A stretch of DNA of 64,000 nt, taken from assembly GCA_963931865.1 (NCBI GenBank), contig OZ007510.1, forward strand, positions 11,867,981-11,931,980, written 5' to 3'. Both the position numbers and the translations under genes were made by a program. The notes under the pieces were generated by a model. It was given only the letters and a program-made list of their open reading frames with translations, had not been told where the DNA came from and made no database searches. Of the stretch, positions 1 through 12,556 are shown piece by piece. This DNA is from Axinella damicornis. Taxonomy: Eukaryota > Porifera > Demospongiae > Axinellida > Axinellidae. How positions within the stretch are numbered: position 1 is the stretch's first letter; each line of letters starts with the position of its first letter.

Positions 1-303
1 ATCCCGTCGTCAAAACAGGGACAAACACCCTCGGATGACGTAGGATGCGAACCACTAGCTGACAGGATACCAACACCAGGGCTTTACTGGCTTCTTCTTC
101 TTCCTCCCCATCCTGGGCTCTTCGGCAAAGCAAAGACTACTTTCTCTCTACGGATCGATCCCTAAGTCTTCACGTGTCACAATTTGAGTGACGTCATCAC
201 TAATATACTTGATTGGTCCAGAGATAATTAAACTGGCGGGGAAAAAGTAGGTCTATTTGGAGCGCACCAAAACAAGGGTTGCAAAAAGACAAATCAAGAT
301 CAA

Positions 304-1598
304 ATGGAAACCACCAACCCTTTGAAACTGGTAGGAGTATGATCTGGTATTTTGAAAGATTGCTATTAGTGACCAGAATTTTTTTCTTCAGGAAACAGTT
401 ACGCAGCTGCTGAAAACCCACTTCAAAGACAAGAAAACGAAAAGTATGTACGTCAGTGTCTAATGAATTCGAAGTTAGTGTTTACCATAGTCCTACGTCA
501 TCTGATCTAGTACACAGTGATGCAATCAAGCTGGCAGCAAAACTACTCCATGTGTTTATACTAGGTAATGTTTCTGTGTTGTGCCATGCATATGCAGTAC
601 AACAAATAAAATTGCGGGAAATTACAATCGTGTATTGACTTACGTTATACAGAAGCTGCATATAGATCAGCTGCTCAAGCAGAGGTAAGTCACTGATGTA
701 AGTGCAGTAAATGATTAGACGTATATTCCAAGGCATAATGTTTCTGTAGGAATAATGTTTCTGTGGGAACAAGGCTGCCGGACACCAAATGGCTGGCAGA
801 TGTTAGCCTCGTACCCAGTCCCACACACGGAACACAAAGGGCCTGGTGACCAGTGACACATGGCCCAAAATTCCCGTATGTACTGAGTAAGCAGTCTTGA
901 TTTTGGGTAGACGAATCACATTTGTCCGTTGCCAATTACTCAAATTCTTCACCACGTGAAAGAATGTAGCCATTTGATAAAACCGCTGTTCTAGCCTCCA
1001 AGACTCACCACCTCTGGTCGCTTCGACTTTCCACTTAGCCATCACCAACACCTGCCACTTGAATTTGAATGCATCCAGTAAATATAAGTTGTGTATGCTG
1101 ACCGAGCACGTACGGGAAAACTTGCCAAGTGTCACCAGGCCCTTTTCCACGTTCCACACCTGGGCCTGGGTACGAGGCCAGGCAGATGTCACACCTGCAG
1201 TTTGTTGAACTGCTCTATAATCATATCGAAGTGGTTATTGGACCAGCAGGAAGTAGGGCCAATGGATTAGGGTAGATTATGGCCAGGGCCAGTGTTGAAT
1301 GCGTATGTGTGTACGTTACCCATACTTAAAGTTATGTACTTCCAGCCAGACCAATATCCATATTGTGATCATATCTTATAGGCTGAAGGTGCATCACAGG
1401 TTGATATTCAACATTTCGAAAAGATATTGCCAAAACTGGTGAGTGTACCATCCACATAGACCCGCAAAGAGTGAATATTTTATATTAAGTCTGAGTGTAA
1501 CCACTGCGTTACCTATGGATACGAGAAGTGTCATTACCATGGCGACAAACAAATTTATCTATTATGATGTTTAATTTGTACAGCTACTGGACTTCTGA
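304..1598 (+). CDS. CENPX: CENPX (centromere protein X / MHF2), six exons
   Basis: Histone-fold protein that pairs with CENPS (MHF1) in the CENP-T-W-S-X complex at kinetochores and in the Fanconi/FANCM DNA-repair complex. Exons I read: 304-330, 392-443, 511-564, 653-684, 1382-1438 and 1584-1598; all junctions are GT-AG and the phases fit, giving 78 residues (human about 81). Recognisable blocks follow the family in order: LLKTHFKDKKTK, then SDAIKLAAKLLHVFIL, EAAYRSAAQAE, VDIQHFEKILPKL and the family's C-terminal LLLDF before TGA. The first exon (METTNPLKL, donor GTAGGA) is the least certain part because the N-terminus is poorly conserved. Introns are short except the fourth, which carries a foldback element. 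The gene converges on CBY1, 171 bp away. Identity rests on the family sequence as I know it. Confidence 0.87.
804..1180. mobile_element. TAGCCTCG-family foldback MITE in CENPX intron 4
   Basis: The element begins TAGCCTCGTACCCAG and ends CTGGGTACGAGGCCA. The arms remain complementary further in (AAGGGCCTGGTGAC against GTCACCAGGCCCTT). It is flanked by a perfect 9-bp direct repeat, GGCAGATGT, at 795-803 and 1181-1189, which I read as the target-site duplication. Confidence 0.85.
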
Positions 1599-1769
1599 TA
1601 CCAAGTGGAGGACGAACACAATATCAGATCATCTACTAGTAACATTGTGAAACATTTTAAACCACTGAGAAGTATGCCATTTAATAAAAATCTGTGTCAA
1701 CCTTCCAGCTGGGAAATGATTCATAAAGCAGTGGTAGTGCATGTAAGAGGTGCTATGCATACGCTCTTG

Positions 1770-3174
1770 CTATCTCTTCCTTGGTGTCTGGCTCTGTACT
1801 TTCTTAATGGCGTCCAATTCCCGCTGGAGTACCAGACAGTCGGCATTGCTAGCTGCCAACATATCCAATAGCAGTTCAACCTTGTATTTCAGTAAGTTGT
1901 TCTCTTCGAGCAGCTTCAGGTTCTGCTTCTGCAACCTAATGACTTCTCTTGAGCCCACACCACCATGGCCACCAGCTAGGCATGTGAAAGAGAGGTTAGG
2001 GGGTAATAATTGAATGACTACAAACTATAGTCTTGTTCCCAGGCCATCACCCACCTTTTCGTTGCATACCGTACTTTTTTTTTTTGCGCATGGGAGAGCC
2101 TGGGGTCGAGGCTAATAGGTGTGCAGGTGACCTAAACATTGCTTGTAGTTGCAAAGTACATGTACATGGAAGTACATCTCCTTTAGGTGCTCCAACTCTC
2201 TTCCAGCAAAAACCCAGCAGGCTCTAAACTGAATGGGAGGCAACTTAGAAGTCTTTGTATATACCCCCAAAGTGGCATTTATACTGCTGGGGTGGGGCCT
2301 GGGAACGACAGTTGTGCATAGTAGTCTTGGTACCAGACTCGTGAACGCTGTGGAGTCTAGCATTGCTTGTTGAAGGATTACCTTTGTTGTGTATATAAAG
2401 TTAATACTACTCACGTGACCCCAACGAATCAGACGCCTCAGAATCAATCACATGACGGATCGCTTATTGCACACTTTAGTGTGCATTCTCTAGCTAATGC
2501 AAAGATCAAAGGCTGTCTCGGGTCAGTGAGTTGCACTAAGTAGTTAGATACCAGTTTGCAGTGCATTATGAACTTTAGTGCACTCGGGCAATCTAGTTAA
2601 CGGTCTCGGGCAGATAATGCACTCGCCTTTGGCTCGTGCATTATCTTGCCCTCGACCGTTAACTAGATTGCCCTCGTGCACTAAAACCTGTAATGCACTG
2701 CAAACTTAGCCTCGTACCCAGTCCCATGCCCAGCTTTCGTCGCTTGCAGTACAGCATAGATAATATATTATCTATGAGTACGGTCGCTTTACCGTACTGC
2801 AAGCGACGGAAAGCTGGGCGTGAGTGAGACTGGGTACGAGGCTACTGCAAAAACTGGTATCTAAACATTACATACATTTCTAGCAATGCAACTACATGGT
2901 CTTGAGGGCCAAATTCTTTGGTTATTTAGTGCGCTTTATTTAGAGTGAATGCAGGTAGTGCCCTAGCTCACTTACTCACAACCCACTGTCCGTCTTCGAA
3001 TACAAGTTCATGCCCCCCGAGTTTCATGGCTACGGCTTCGCCTCCTCCTTCCAGCCTCATGGTGTCCACGGAAAACGTTGATTCGTCCAAGTGGGAAATG
3101 TTGGGTAACGACTCTGATTTCCTGCGGGGAGGCTTCCGCGGAGTCCTGAATGTTGACCTCGAAAACAGAGGCAT
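1770..3174 (-). CDS. CBY1: Chibby homologue, two exons
   Basis: Small coiled-coil protein; in other animals Chibby acts at the ciliary base and antagonises beta-catenin. The first coding exon is complement 2976-3174 (donor GTAAGT), the second complement 1770-1975 (acceptor CTAG); joined they give 134 residues, close to the usual 126 or so. The N-terminus MPLFSRSTFRTPRKPPRRKS matches the family start, including the basic Ser-containing segment that binds 14-3-3 in vertebrates. The core GGHELVFEDGQWV precedes the splice. The second exon encodes the coiled coil with LLEENNLLKYKVELLLDML and ends in a basic RKR. The 1-kb intron contains two nested foldback repeats. It is divergent from SCPEP1 across 189 bp and convergent with CENPX. 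Identity and exon joints are well supported. Confidence 0.92.
2409..2868. repeat. Foldback repeat with GTTAACTAGATTGCC core (copy 1)
   Basis: A large internal palindrome: GGGCAATCTAGTTAACGGTC (about 2587-2606) is mirrored by GACCGTTAACTAGATTGCCC (about 2655-2674), with a second stem around GCACTCGCC/GGCTCGTGC. The same sequence recurs in inverted orientation at about 47745-48085. In this copy a TAGCCTCG element (2707-2844) has inserted near one end. It lies in the CBY1 intron. Confidence 0.75.
2707..2844. mobile_element. TAGCCTCG-family MITE nested in another repeat
   Basis: A near-perfect 138-bp hairpin opening TAGCCTCGTACCCAGTC and closing GACTGGGTACGAGGCTA. The flanks are CTGCAAACT (2698-2706) and CTGCAAAAACT (2845-2855), and the sibling repeat at about 47890 has a single uninterrupted CTGCAAACTGG, so this is an insertion with an approximately 9-bp duplication. 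Confidence 0.85.
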
Positions 3175-3363
3175 TGCTGTAAGTGCTTAACCTCGATCCT
3201 CAACCGTGGGCAGTTCTTTCGAGAGAGACTAGCTAGTCAGCCAAACTAGCTGTATGCAAAGTTAGTTTATTAGTTGCTATGGTAATAGTATGCGAATCGG
3301 GAACTGCGGCTTACCTGGATATCGGATCGGATCACGGAAATTAATTTACTCGACCGTGATCCA
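3175..3363. promoter_or_regulatory. Shared bidirectional promoter, CBY1 / SCPEP1
   Basis: Only 189 bp separate the divergent start codons of CBY1 (3174, minus) and SCPEP1 (3364, plus), so both promoters must lie in or overlap this segment unless upstream non-coding exons exist. I see no clear TATA box; a short inverted pair, GATCGGATCACGG and CGACCGTGATCC, lies at about 3328-3362. Confidence 0.55.
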
Positions 3364-6300
3364 ATGGCTGCATTGCACTGGTGCTGGGCTTTCCTCCTTG
3401 TGTTGGCTGCAGCCCTGGTCTCTGGGCAGATTCATGACCAATCCTGGGGCTACGTGAACGTGAGGCCCTCTGCCTCTATGTTCTGGTGGGTGTATGGGTG
3501 CACTGACACTAGTGTGCCCAGGGAGGACAGACCCCTGGTCATGTGGCTGCAGGTAAGGCAGAGAGATATATGCGTGTATTTCACCAGAGAATAGACTGTG
3601 ATCCCATTAGCATAGATATACTTTGAAGTAAATCTATGCGATCAAAGTAAATAAATTCACCAGCCCTGGCTTTGAGGTTGTGTTGCAAGCCGTGCCAGAT
3701 CCTTGTGTGGATATTGTCTACAGTAATGTGCCGACCTGGATTGAAACATTTCCTCACAGGCCAGCCAAGCTGTTCCTACCTCCAGTGATTAATCCTTTGC
3801 AGTACGATATGAGTGTGAATAGTGCTATTGTAGGTATCAGACTAGCCTCGTACCCAGGCCTTCAATCGCGGGGGGAAGGCCTGGTATACACTGTTTGCGC
3901 ATGCGCTTAATTTCCCCCAAAATCTTGGAAAATAGGATATCTCGGTATTCTTCCGTGAAACGATGACGCCGAATGACGTCTACGTTAACATTCCTAGAAG
4001 AACCGCAACGAACGACGAGTAGCAATCATGGCGTGCAAAAGTTCGGTGGTAGTAGTTTCTCCGAGGCTCTTTCCTATGCTTTTTGCGAAGGCTGAAAATG
4101 ACACGGATGACTGTGAAAGAAGAGCAGCGCTCCTCCATGAGAGCCGTGTAGGAAGGCAGCGACGTGTTTGTGTGGCTAGCTACCTACTGGCTATGGTAAG
4201 AGCCTGTGCTACCAAGCGCTCCCTTTCCTCATGGACTAGCTACAAGAAGGGACTTGTAGACAGTGGAAAGAGCTGTGGTGTGCTTGTTGTGAGCCCTTTG
4301 ATCGCTCTCATGCACGCGTACGCGGGTGTGTTTACGCCAACGTCACCGGTTAAGCCCAACCCATTCGCAAACGTCACAATTAAAATTGACGTAATATTCA
4401 CATTTAAATTAAACGCATGCGCAAACAGTGTATACCAGGCCTTCCCCCCGCGATTTGAAGGCCTGGGTACGAGGCTAGTATCAGACATGTTAGATGATAA
4501 AATTGCGACCTTAAAATTTGCAAGAGTGCATAAGCATGGTACTGTTATGCACTCCTAGAATTGAGAAAGCAGCTTGGTAAATTTGCCAATGCCCGCTGTT
4601 CACAACTTGTGGGATGCAAATTATGTATGAAATGAATGAATGAATGAAATTTTATTGTCACGCCGTGAAGTAACAGGCCACTGTATGGTTGACCCATTAG
4701 ACACTATATAGGACAGTAAGTAAAATGTGCTTGTACAAGGTGGGGTATAGAGGGGGAATGGGGGAAAGAGAGCTAGAGAGAGGGTGGAGAGGGGCATGGG
4801 AGGATAGAGGAGGATATCAGGAAGTGCTGTTGTTGCTGATGATGACAAGCAGTGTATTCCTCCCTGTAGAGAGGCTATTGGGTACGTGTTCAGGTAGACA
4901 AACCACTTTTTCTCTCCTCCCCCCTCTAGGGTGGTCCGGGTGGTTCATCCACCGGCTTTGGCAATTTCATGGAGATAGGCCCAGAAGATGTTGACCTGAA
5001 ACCCAGGAATACAACTTGGGTAAGCAATTCACTATCCATACACAGTATTACACACCCAGCCAAACATTTGGGGTGCATAGTAGATGTTGGGTATTTTCCC
5101 CAGAATCACTCAGTGGTACTGCAACTTGAAACGAAAAGAACTGTTTGCACTGCAAGTGGGAGAGCTAGTGCATGCAGGCTTGTAAACTGTATGGCTTAAT
5201 GTCAGTAGGGAAAGACAACAAATTGGGTTTCATTCATCCTGGGGATCCCACCCCAATGGTATTAGTAATTGGCTCAAAGAGTGTGTGATGGCTACAGCTA
5301 GTAGTTGCACGGATAATCAGATCAGCTATCGGATATTAAAATATCAGTATTGGCTATTGGTAATGCTGTATATCAGTAACAAGTGAGTCTTTAAAAAGAC
5401 TTGATGTGTCTCGGCACGACTTGGTATCAGCTAGAATCATGCAGAGGACATGGCAGCTGTTTTACCCTTTATGACTGCAAAACCTAGCCTGTTAACTATG
5501 AGACTTTCAGCTTAAGTGCGTCAATATCCTTGGAGGTTCTGTGTGAGCAAGGGGTGAGTCAGGGTGAAGTGGGAATGTTCACCCAAAGGGTGAAAGCAGC
5601 ATGGTCGTGTCTGGGCTTGATGTTTAGTCAGAGCCAGGTGGGCAACACCTTCCTTTCTACATGGGATGGCTGAGTCAGCACACTGTGTATGGATGAGTGA
5701 GTATTCATTGTCCTGATTACAGCCAGTCTCGGTAAGTGGATTCATGAGAAGCCAAGCAAAACCCATAATCACTTTTGAGGCTCTACTTGCAGGCTATAAA
5801 TATGTTTGACACCCTATTAAGAGTGTAGAGCAGGTTGCTGCACTTGCGCGGGCACATTGCGAAAAGCGACGTACATACGTACCACGTACCTACGCATCCA
5901 GCACTATGTTTCGGCACTTTGTGCCGAGACAAAAAGGGGATGATGATGGGCAGCAAGTGTCATGGCCAGAAATTTGTTTAAGAGGGTGCATAATGAGATT
6001 CATACCACTGAGAAACATTATGAAGCCAAGTTGGTTGCTAAAAAGGCTGGCAAAGGTAAAGGGCACATTTTAGACCAGACCACAAAGGCATATTAGAAGC
6101 CCAAAAAGGCACAGTGCCCTTTGATAGAGGCCCAGTCTAGCCGCTAGCCCCTCTCCGCCCGGCCGGTCAAGCGGGCGCGCGGAGGGCGGAGAGGGTCTAG
6201 CAAACATTGCACTTGATTGCGTTTCTCTGGAATCCCAATTTGTCGTTTCTCACGTACATACTTTGCACCTACTTGACCCGTACCGCATGGTAGCAGTTAA

Positions 6301-9300
6301 TTGAGCCTAAGAAGGCAGCAATGGCGGAGACTTGTTGTGTATGCAACAAGCCAATGAAGGACAAGTATCAGCTGAAGGACAAGTTTGGAAAGCCCACACA
6401 ACTAGGAAGAGTGGTGGAAGACCTTCTTGATGAGGATTTGTGTGAGAACACAGCCAGCACTGTGTGTAGCAAGTGCAAATACTCGTTGTTACATCTTGAG
6501 AAGCTAAAGAGGGAGTATGAACAGCTTAAAGGCAACCTGAAGACCCAGCTACAAAGACAGGCAGCTTCTCAGCAGTTACTGCCACGCGCTCAGCCACCCC
6601 TTGTCCAGTGCGATGAGGTATCTTGCAGAGTGGTTGATTTAGTCCTCAAGCAGCTGCGGGATGAGTGCGAGCAGATGTGCTCTCACTCTAGGAAAAGCAT
6701 GCTGCGCAAGTCATCACCAGCTGACCTGCAATCATTTGATTGGACCGCGTTAGCAGGTGAATTGAAACGAGAAGCGCCACTCCTGTTTGCAGTGCTTATG
6801 GCAGCTGGTGCACCACCTCGCCCTTGCAATGTCCGCAAGGGAGCTACTGAGGAGTCGCGTTATCCAGCTATTTGTACTGGTGCCACAGTTCTTCTCAAGG
6901 AGGGATGCGGGTTTTTGAGTACTCTCCAGCATGTGATTGGCATCATTCTGTTTCATGGCAATGCCAGTAAGCAAGTGAGTTCACTCGTATAATTATCAGT
7001 TCATGTATTCATTCTGTTCATATTTATTTCATTGTCTCTTTTAGGCCCAAAAACGGCTTGCTCATCTGCAGCTTAGTGTTTCTACCACGGCAACACTGAA
7101 GAACATGGATGAACTCGGTACGTGAAGGCTGTTGGAAAACCGCTAGCAATGTCCTGACCTACGTAAAGTGGAACACTGACATCCAGTTTTTTGGCTGGCA
7201 GTGCATGTAATCTTCTCTCCAGCTCTTGAAGTTGCTCAGGTGAGGGAAAGGGAACAGGTGAAGGGAGGTCAACGTTATCTTCACTGCCCGGTGGCGTCGG
7301 CTCTTCAGCGCGCACAGGTTTATACATGCATGGATGAGCACATTTGCACTTTTGCTGACAAACATCACATCAACTGTGGTGGTGAAACTGACTTGCGTCT
7401 TGTAGCCCTGCAAACGACTGCAACAACATGGAACGTCGGCACATGTCATCATTCTCAACGTAGTTCTTCATCTCATGGCTGACATGTCCGAGAGTGCAAC
7501 CAGGAAAGCGGTACAGGATCACATTGCTTGCGACACCGTCTCGGCCAGCACGTCCTGCTTCTTGTAAATACGTAGTCATCCACATCTGATGGTGGTCCGT
7601 AGTGTATTATTGTTCGAATGTTGGGGATGTCAACACCCATGCCAAAAGCAATTGTGCAAAATAGCACGCGGCATGCTCCTGGTGCATTCTTCACACTCTT
7701 CATCTTGTCCTCCTCATCAACCCGGGAGTGGAACATAGCAAACAATCGCTGCTGGATATTCGGTCTTGAGCTTGGTGGCTCATAGCTTTCTTCCTGGAGC
7801 TCTGAAAGGAACAGCTTGTATAGATGTGTGCATGTGGTGATTGATCGGCAATACACAAGCACCCGATCCATGGTTAGTCTCTTCTCGTGCAATTCTTCAA
7901 TCAGCCACTGAAATGCTCTGCTGCTGACTTTCACCGATGAATACCGAATGTTTGTGCGATCTGGTGAGTGTTGAATATGGGTCATTTGCATCTGTTTTAT
8001 AATCAACCGACACGTCTCCTTGGTGGCAGTGGCGGTTAGAGCAACCACCGGTGTGCCAGTGGGAATGAACGATCAAATGTGGCCCACCTGTCCATACCAT
8101 TTTCTGAACACAGAACCCATTCCCCTGTACAAAGACAAAAGTACACACATAAAATAACAGTGCACAGATGGTCTTTAATTGGAACTGCATGCCTCATCCA
8201 GAAATACATAATACAGCTACCTGCTTCTACGAATATCATGTCAATGCAATTATTGTTTAGTATTATTCGTTGGCTTACCATTTCACTATGCAATGAGCCT
8301 CATCGATAACAACAGCGACGAGGCTGCTCACTAATTATAAATCTGAATTCAGCAGCAGTTTCCTCCATCTGCGTGATTCAAGCAGAGCCTCGGGGCTCGC
8401 AAAGATGTGAGTCCATCCACGTCCAGCAATAGCTTCGTCTCCAGGTGCATCTTCTTCAGAAAGGAGCAAAGGGTTTGCTCCTGGAACATGCTCCAGCTTG
8501 TGAGCTTGGTCCTGCATAAGCGCAATCAGAGGGCTGACTACCAGTACAACTGGCACCTCTGCCGTCACCTTCCCCATGCTCTCTAAGAGGAAGCTTGCAC
8601 AGAAAGATAGCATCTGGTAGATCAGCGACTTTCCGTATCCAGTCAGCAGGTTTACGAACACGTTGTCCTTGGAGAATTGCTTGCACTGCCTCGGCTTGAG
8701 CGGGCTTCACACGATCATACCCGAACACTTGGAGACTGGAACGAATAGCTTCTGAGAGTACAGTTGGTTCCCTTTCCAACTCAGCAGCCCACAACTAGTC
8801 TGGTTCCCAGACCCGCGGGTGGGTCTGGGAACCAGACTACCCACAACTTGAACAACGCCATCTTCGATCTTCTTTTTACTCGTACTTAGTTTGTAACCAC
8901 GAGAACCATGAATAAAATTGGAGCGAATCACTTCAGTTAGATCTGATTGGTCAGTGGAAACGCAATCAAGTGCAATGTTTGCTAGACCCTCTCCACCATC
9001 CTCCGCGCGCCTCCAATTGACCGGCCAGGCAGAGAGGGGCTAGCGGCTAGCGGCTAGACTGGTAGAGGCCTAGTCTTGAGCCCAGACCCCACCACTTGCG
9101 GGAAAGAGGGTCTGGCGACTTTGCACAGAAATCTCGGTCTTCGTTAACCCTTTACCAACCAATGACGCCATCATGATGGCATCATGAGACTTTCAGCTTC
9201 ATGATGTCACATCCGGCCTGTAGCATTCCTGTCCTTCATGGTCAGTATAATGTTGATTAGTCTCGTTCCCAGACCCTTCTCCTTCCTTCCTTCTGAGAGG

Positions 9301-12300
9301 GTCTGGACAAGTGGATTTGTGAACAGTATCTGCTGATGGGCCGAGGGGATTCCGGAACCATCTTAGGAGTCCAGTCTGCCTGATGATTGCTGTGTCATTG
9401 TTGACTTATCATACCCTAGCCATATTATTGGTCCCATCCACCTTCGAACTTGTCATTGAGGCACCATTGAAATCGGCTAAACAGTGTTTTGCTGTCTCAT
9501 ATGCGGCACAGATTTTATAGTTTCTTCTTTCAGCATTGAATGTGCCAAACATCTGCTAGCTGTTTAGTGGTAATTATTCCCTTTGAAGTTCGAGGGGCAA
9601 CCGCACTCCTGGTAGCCGCGTTTAAACGGTAGCACAAGCTAAGTGTGACAGTTCGTTCCAATTATCACACACACACATCTGCTAGCTGTTTAGTGATAAT
9701 TATTCCCTATGAAGTTTTTTTACCAGTGCACTACAAAAATGAACAGCCTGGGAATGAGGCTAGGAATGGCATGGGTGGAGGGGAGGCTAAGGAACGGCCT
9801 CAGAATGAGACCGATTTTGAATAGGTGGTGAACCTGTAGGTATGTAGTACAAACCATGAATGATTTTGAATACCACAAACCATGAAGAGTTTTGAATAGG
9901 TGGCACAAACTAACTGTGGACTACAAAAGTTTAGATAGGGGCATGCATTGTCATGACAACTACTTCCAATATGTTGTTTTCACTGATTGTGTATTGGGGT
10001 TGTGATGTTGTTATTTTCACAGGTGCAAGTAGCCAATGTGCTGTTTGTGGACAATCCAGTTGGTACTGGGTACAGTTACGTGACCGAGGATTCGGCATAC
10101 ACCACGGATGTTAGCCAGATTGCTGCAGACCTTATGACGCTCTTCTCTCAATTCTTGGAGGACCTGCCAGTGTTCAAAGTGAGCCTAGACAGGCACTGTG
10201 TAACTGGTAGTTACTGTGTTTGCAAAATGAGACCCCTCCATGGATACTGTATATGAACAAGCGAGCAACGTTTCCACAATGCGTGTAAGACAAGAGTACT
10301 GCACATACAGCCTCAAAGCTGTGTACAGACATGCCCTGTTCTTTGCCTCAGAGTCTCGACTTCTGACAACCTGATTGACCACTGTTCAAAGCTTTAGTCT
10401 CGTTCCCAGTCTTCCATCATGGATTGGAGTCTGAGAACAAGCCTATTCAACTATGAGGTACCTAATGATTCAGGTTCTATGCAGGCAGGTGTTGGATGCA
10501 AGCTTTGGAGAGAGAGAATAATCCACGGAAAAAATTCTGGGACCAGCTGGGATTCGAACCCAAGACCTTCTGAGTACTAGTCAGACGCTCTTACCGCTAA
10601 GCCACTGGGCCCACGGCAGAGGAGCGGAAGCAAGGCTGCATATAACAGCGCAGGCTAGAGGACTTAGCCAATTCCAGCTGTTTTCTCTCTCTCATGGTTG
10701 TTTCAGTTTACCAGTGCACTACAAAAATGAACAGCCTGGGAATGAGGCTAGGAATGGCATGGGTGGAGGACTAATTCTGTTGCTGGAGCCAGCTCGGGGT
10801 GCTAGCCTCATTCTCAGGCCGCGTCCTGGGAATGAGGCTAGGCGCTACACTGAACTGCTGAGGCCCAAACTGTAACAGGTGTATTATGGGCCTTTTGTAT
10901 GGCATCTGATGTTGCTTGTTTTCATTGCAGTCAATTCCATTCTACATTTTCTGTGAGTCCTATGGTGGAAAAATGGCAGCGGCCTTTGCGCTCTCCCTCC
11001 AGAAGGTTTGTCTCAGGATCAAAGTTGAACTAAATATTGTGCAAGTGGTAGAAGTACGGGGGGTGGGGGGGGAGTTGTCTAGCTTGCCAAGAAAATGGTT
11101 AACCTTGTCATTGTAGTTACCTCTTGTGGGGGCTAGCTTGTCTTGAGGCCTCCTTGTTCATACAGGCCATTGACGGTGGTAGCATCCACTGTGACTTCAG
11201 AGGCGTGGCATTGGGAGACTCCTGGATATCACCTATTGGTTAGTAGAACTGCACCATTTTGGTCTTGATCTCAGTCCTTTTCAGTAACAACTACATGTGG
11301 ATACATGGACTGTTGTGTTTTACCATGTTCCTAGAGGGCCTGGTATCCACTGTTTATGCATGGCTAATTATAATCCTGGTCAGACGGGAGACGTTAAGGC
11401 CAGGTTCTCTCTCCAGGGTACCAGAGGAGGTAGTACAAGCTCCGTGTATCACATGACTGGTTAGGGCATTCCTGATCCGAATAAGCATGTACGCTAAAAG
11501 CTGTGTTTCTCTGCGCTCTTGTTGAATTACATCAGGTCTGGATCCACTTCTACATGAGCTTGCAAACTTCATTGGGCCAACTCGTACAACTTGATATTTT
11601 GCGCACATGATTATGCCCCACCTCCTCTGGGTCAAGAGTGCATGATGAATGATGATGTCATCATCCACTCTTGTCTGGGTAGACACCACGAGACAATGCT
11701 GTTCTCAGTTCAAGATTAGACACTGTACCTCATGTATCATGTCGTGAAGCCATAATTTATGAGGAACTTTGGGTTATGATTCTGAATCCTGTTTCTGCTT
11801 TAGATTCCGTGAAGACTTGGGGACCATATCTTTACAGCACAGTAAGTGATGCACTTCCATCTGATACATTGTGTGTGGATTGTGGCAAGACTAGATTACA
11901 CCCTGGCTATGCCTAGCCTCGTTCCCAGGCCCCTGGGAACGAGGCTAGGCTATGCCACTGTCATGCTCACAATAATATTATCACCTAAATACTGGCGTGG
12001 CTAAAAGGAGGGATGAGCTAGCCCTGGGCTGGGGACATCCCCCAGTTTAGGTACGTACTCTGAGAGTGCTTCTGGTTGGGGCCTGTGAGTCTTAAACTCA
12101 GTCCAGCTATTACAGACACTTATTAGCTTTGGATGGCTACTGACACATAGTCATTCTAGTAAGTAGTAAGGTCGGGAGAAAGCATTGGCCCTAGCTCCTC
12201 CCAGCCATCATCCCTTGGCTGTGCCTCTCAACAGTCTCCAAAAAAATGGTTTACCTGTGCCAACATGTTTATGACTGGAGCTTGTGAGGACTAGCCTCAT

Positions 12301-12517
12301 TCCCAGGCCCCGCCCAGCTTTTCGTTGCTACTGCAAGTGACAGGAAGCTGGGTGGGGCCTGGGAACGAGGCTATGTGACTCTATTAGAGTTCATTTGGAA
12401 TAAACAACACACACACACACACACACACACACAACACATACACACACACACATTACACATCACACACACACACACACACACATTACACATCACACACACA
12501 CACACACACATTACACA

Positions 12518-12556
<39 letters not shown>

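Larger units (their letters stand above)
6132..9062. mobile_element. 2.9-kb inverted-repeat DNA transposon with RecQ-like helicase
   Basis: Termini are CCAGTCTAGCCGCTAGCC and its complement, with arms of about 100 bp that stay similar through CTAGCAAACATTGCACTTG. A direct repeat TAGAGGC (6125-6131 and 9063-9069) flanks the element. Inside are a plus-strand zinc-finger transposase-like gene that stops short and a minus-strand RecQ-like helicase with several lesions; the two face each other. The pairing of a helicase with a Cys-rich transposase recalls helicase-bearing Academ-type elements, but the assignment is inference. It sits in SCPEP1 intron 2. Confidence 0.85.

Noticed and set aside
4028..4558. 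A 176-residue plus-strand frame across the 635-bp element
   Set aside because: It runs through both inverted arms into the flank; only the short [12 protein letters not shown] piece has meaning, as a helicase relic.
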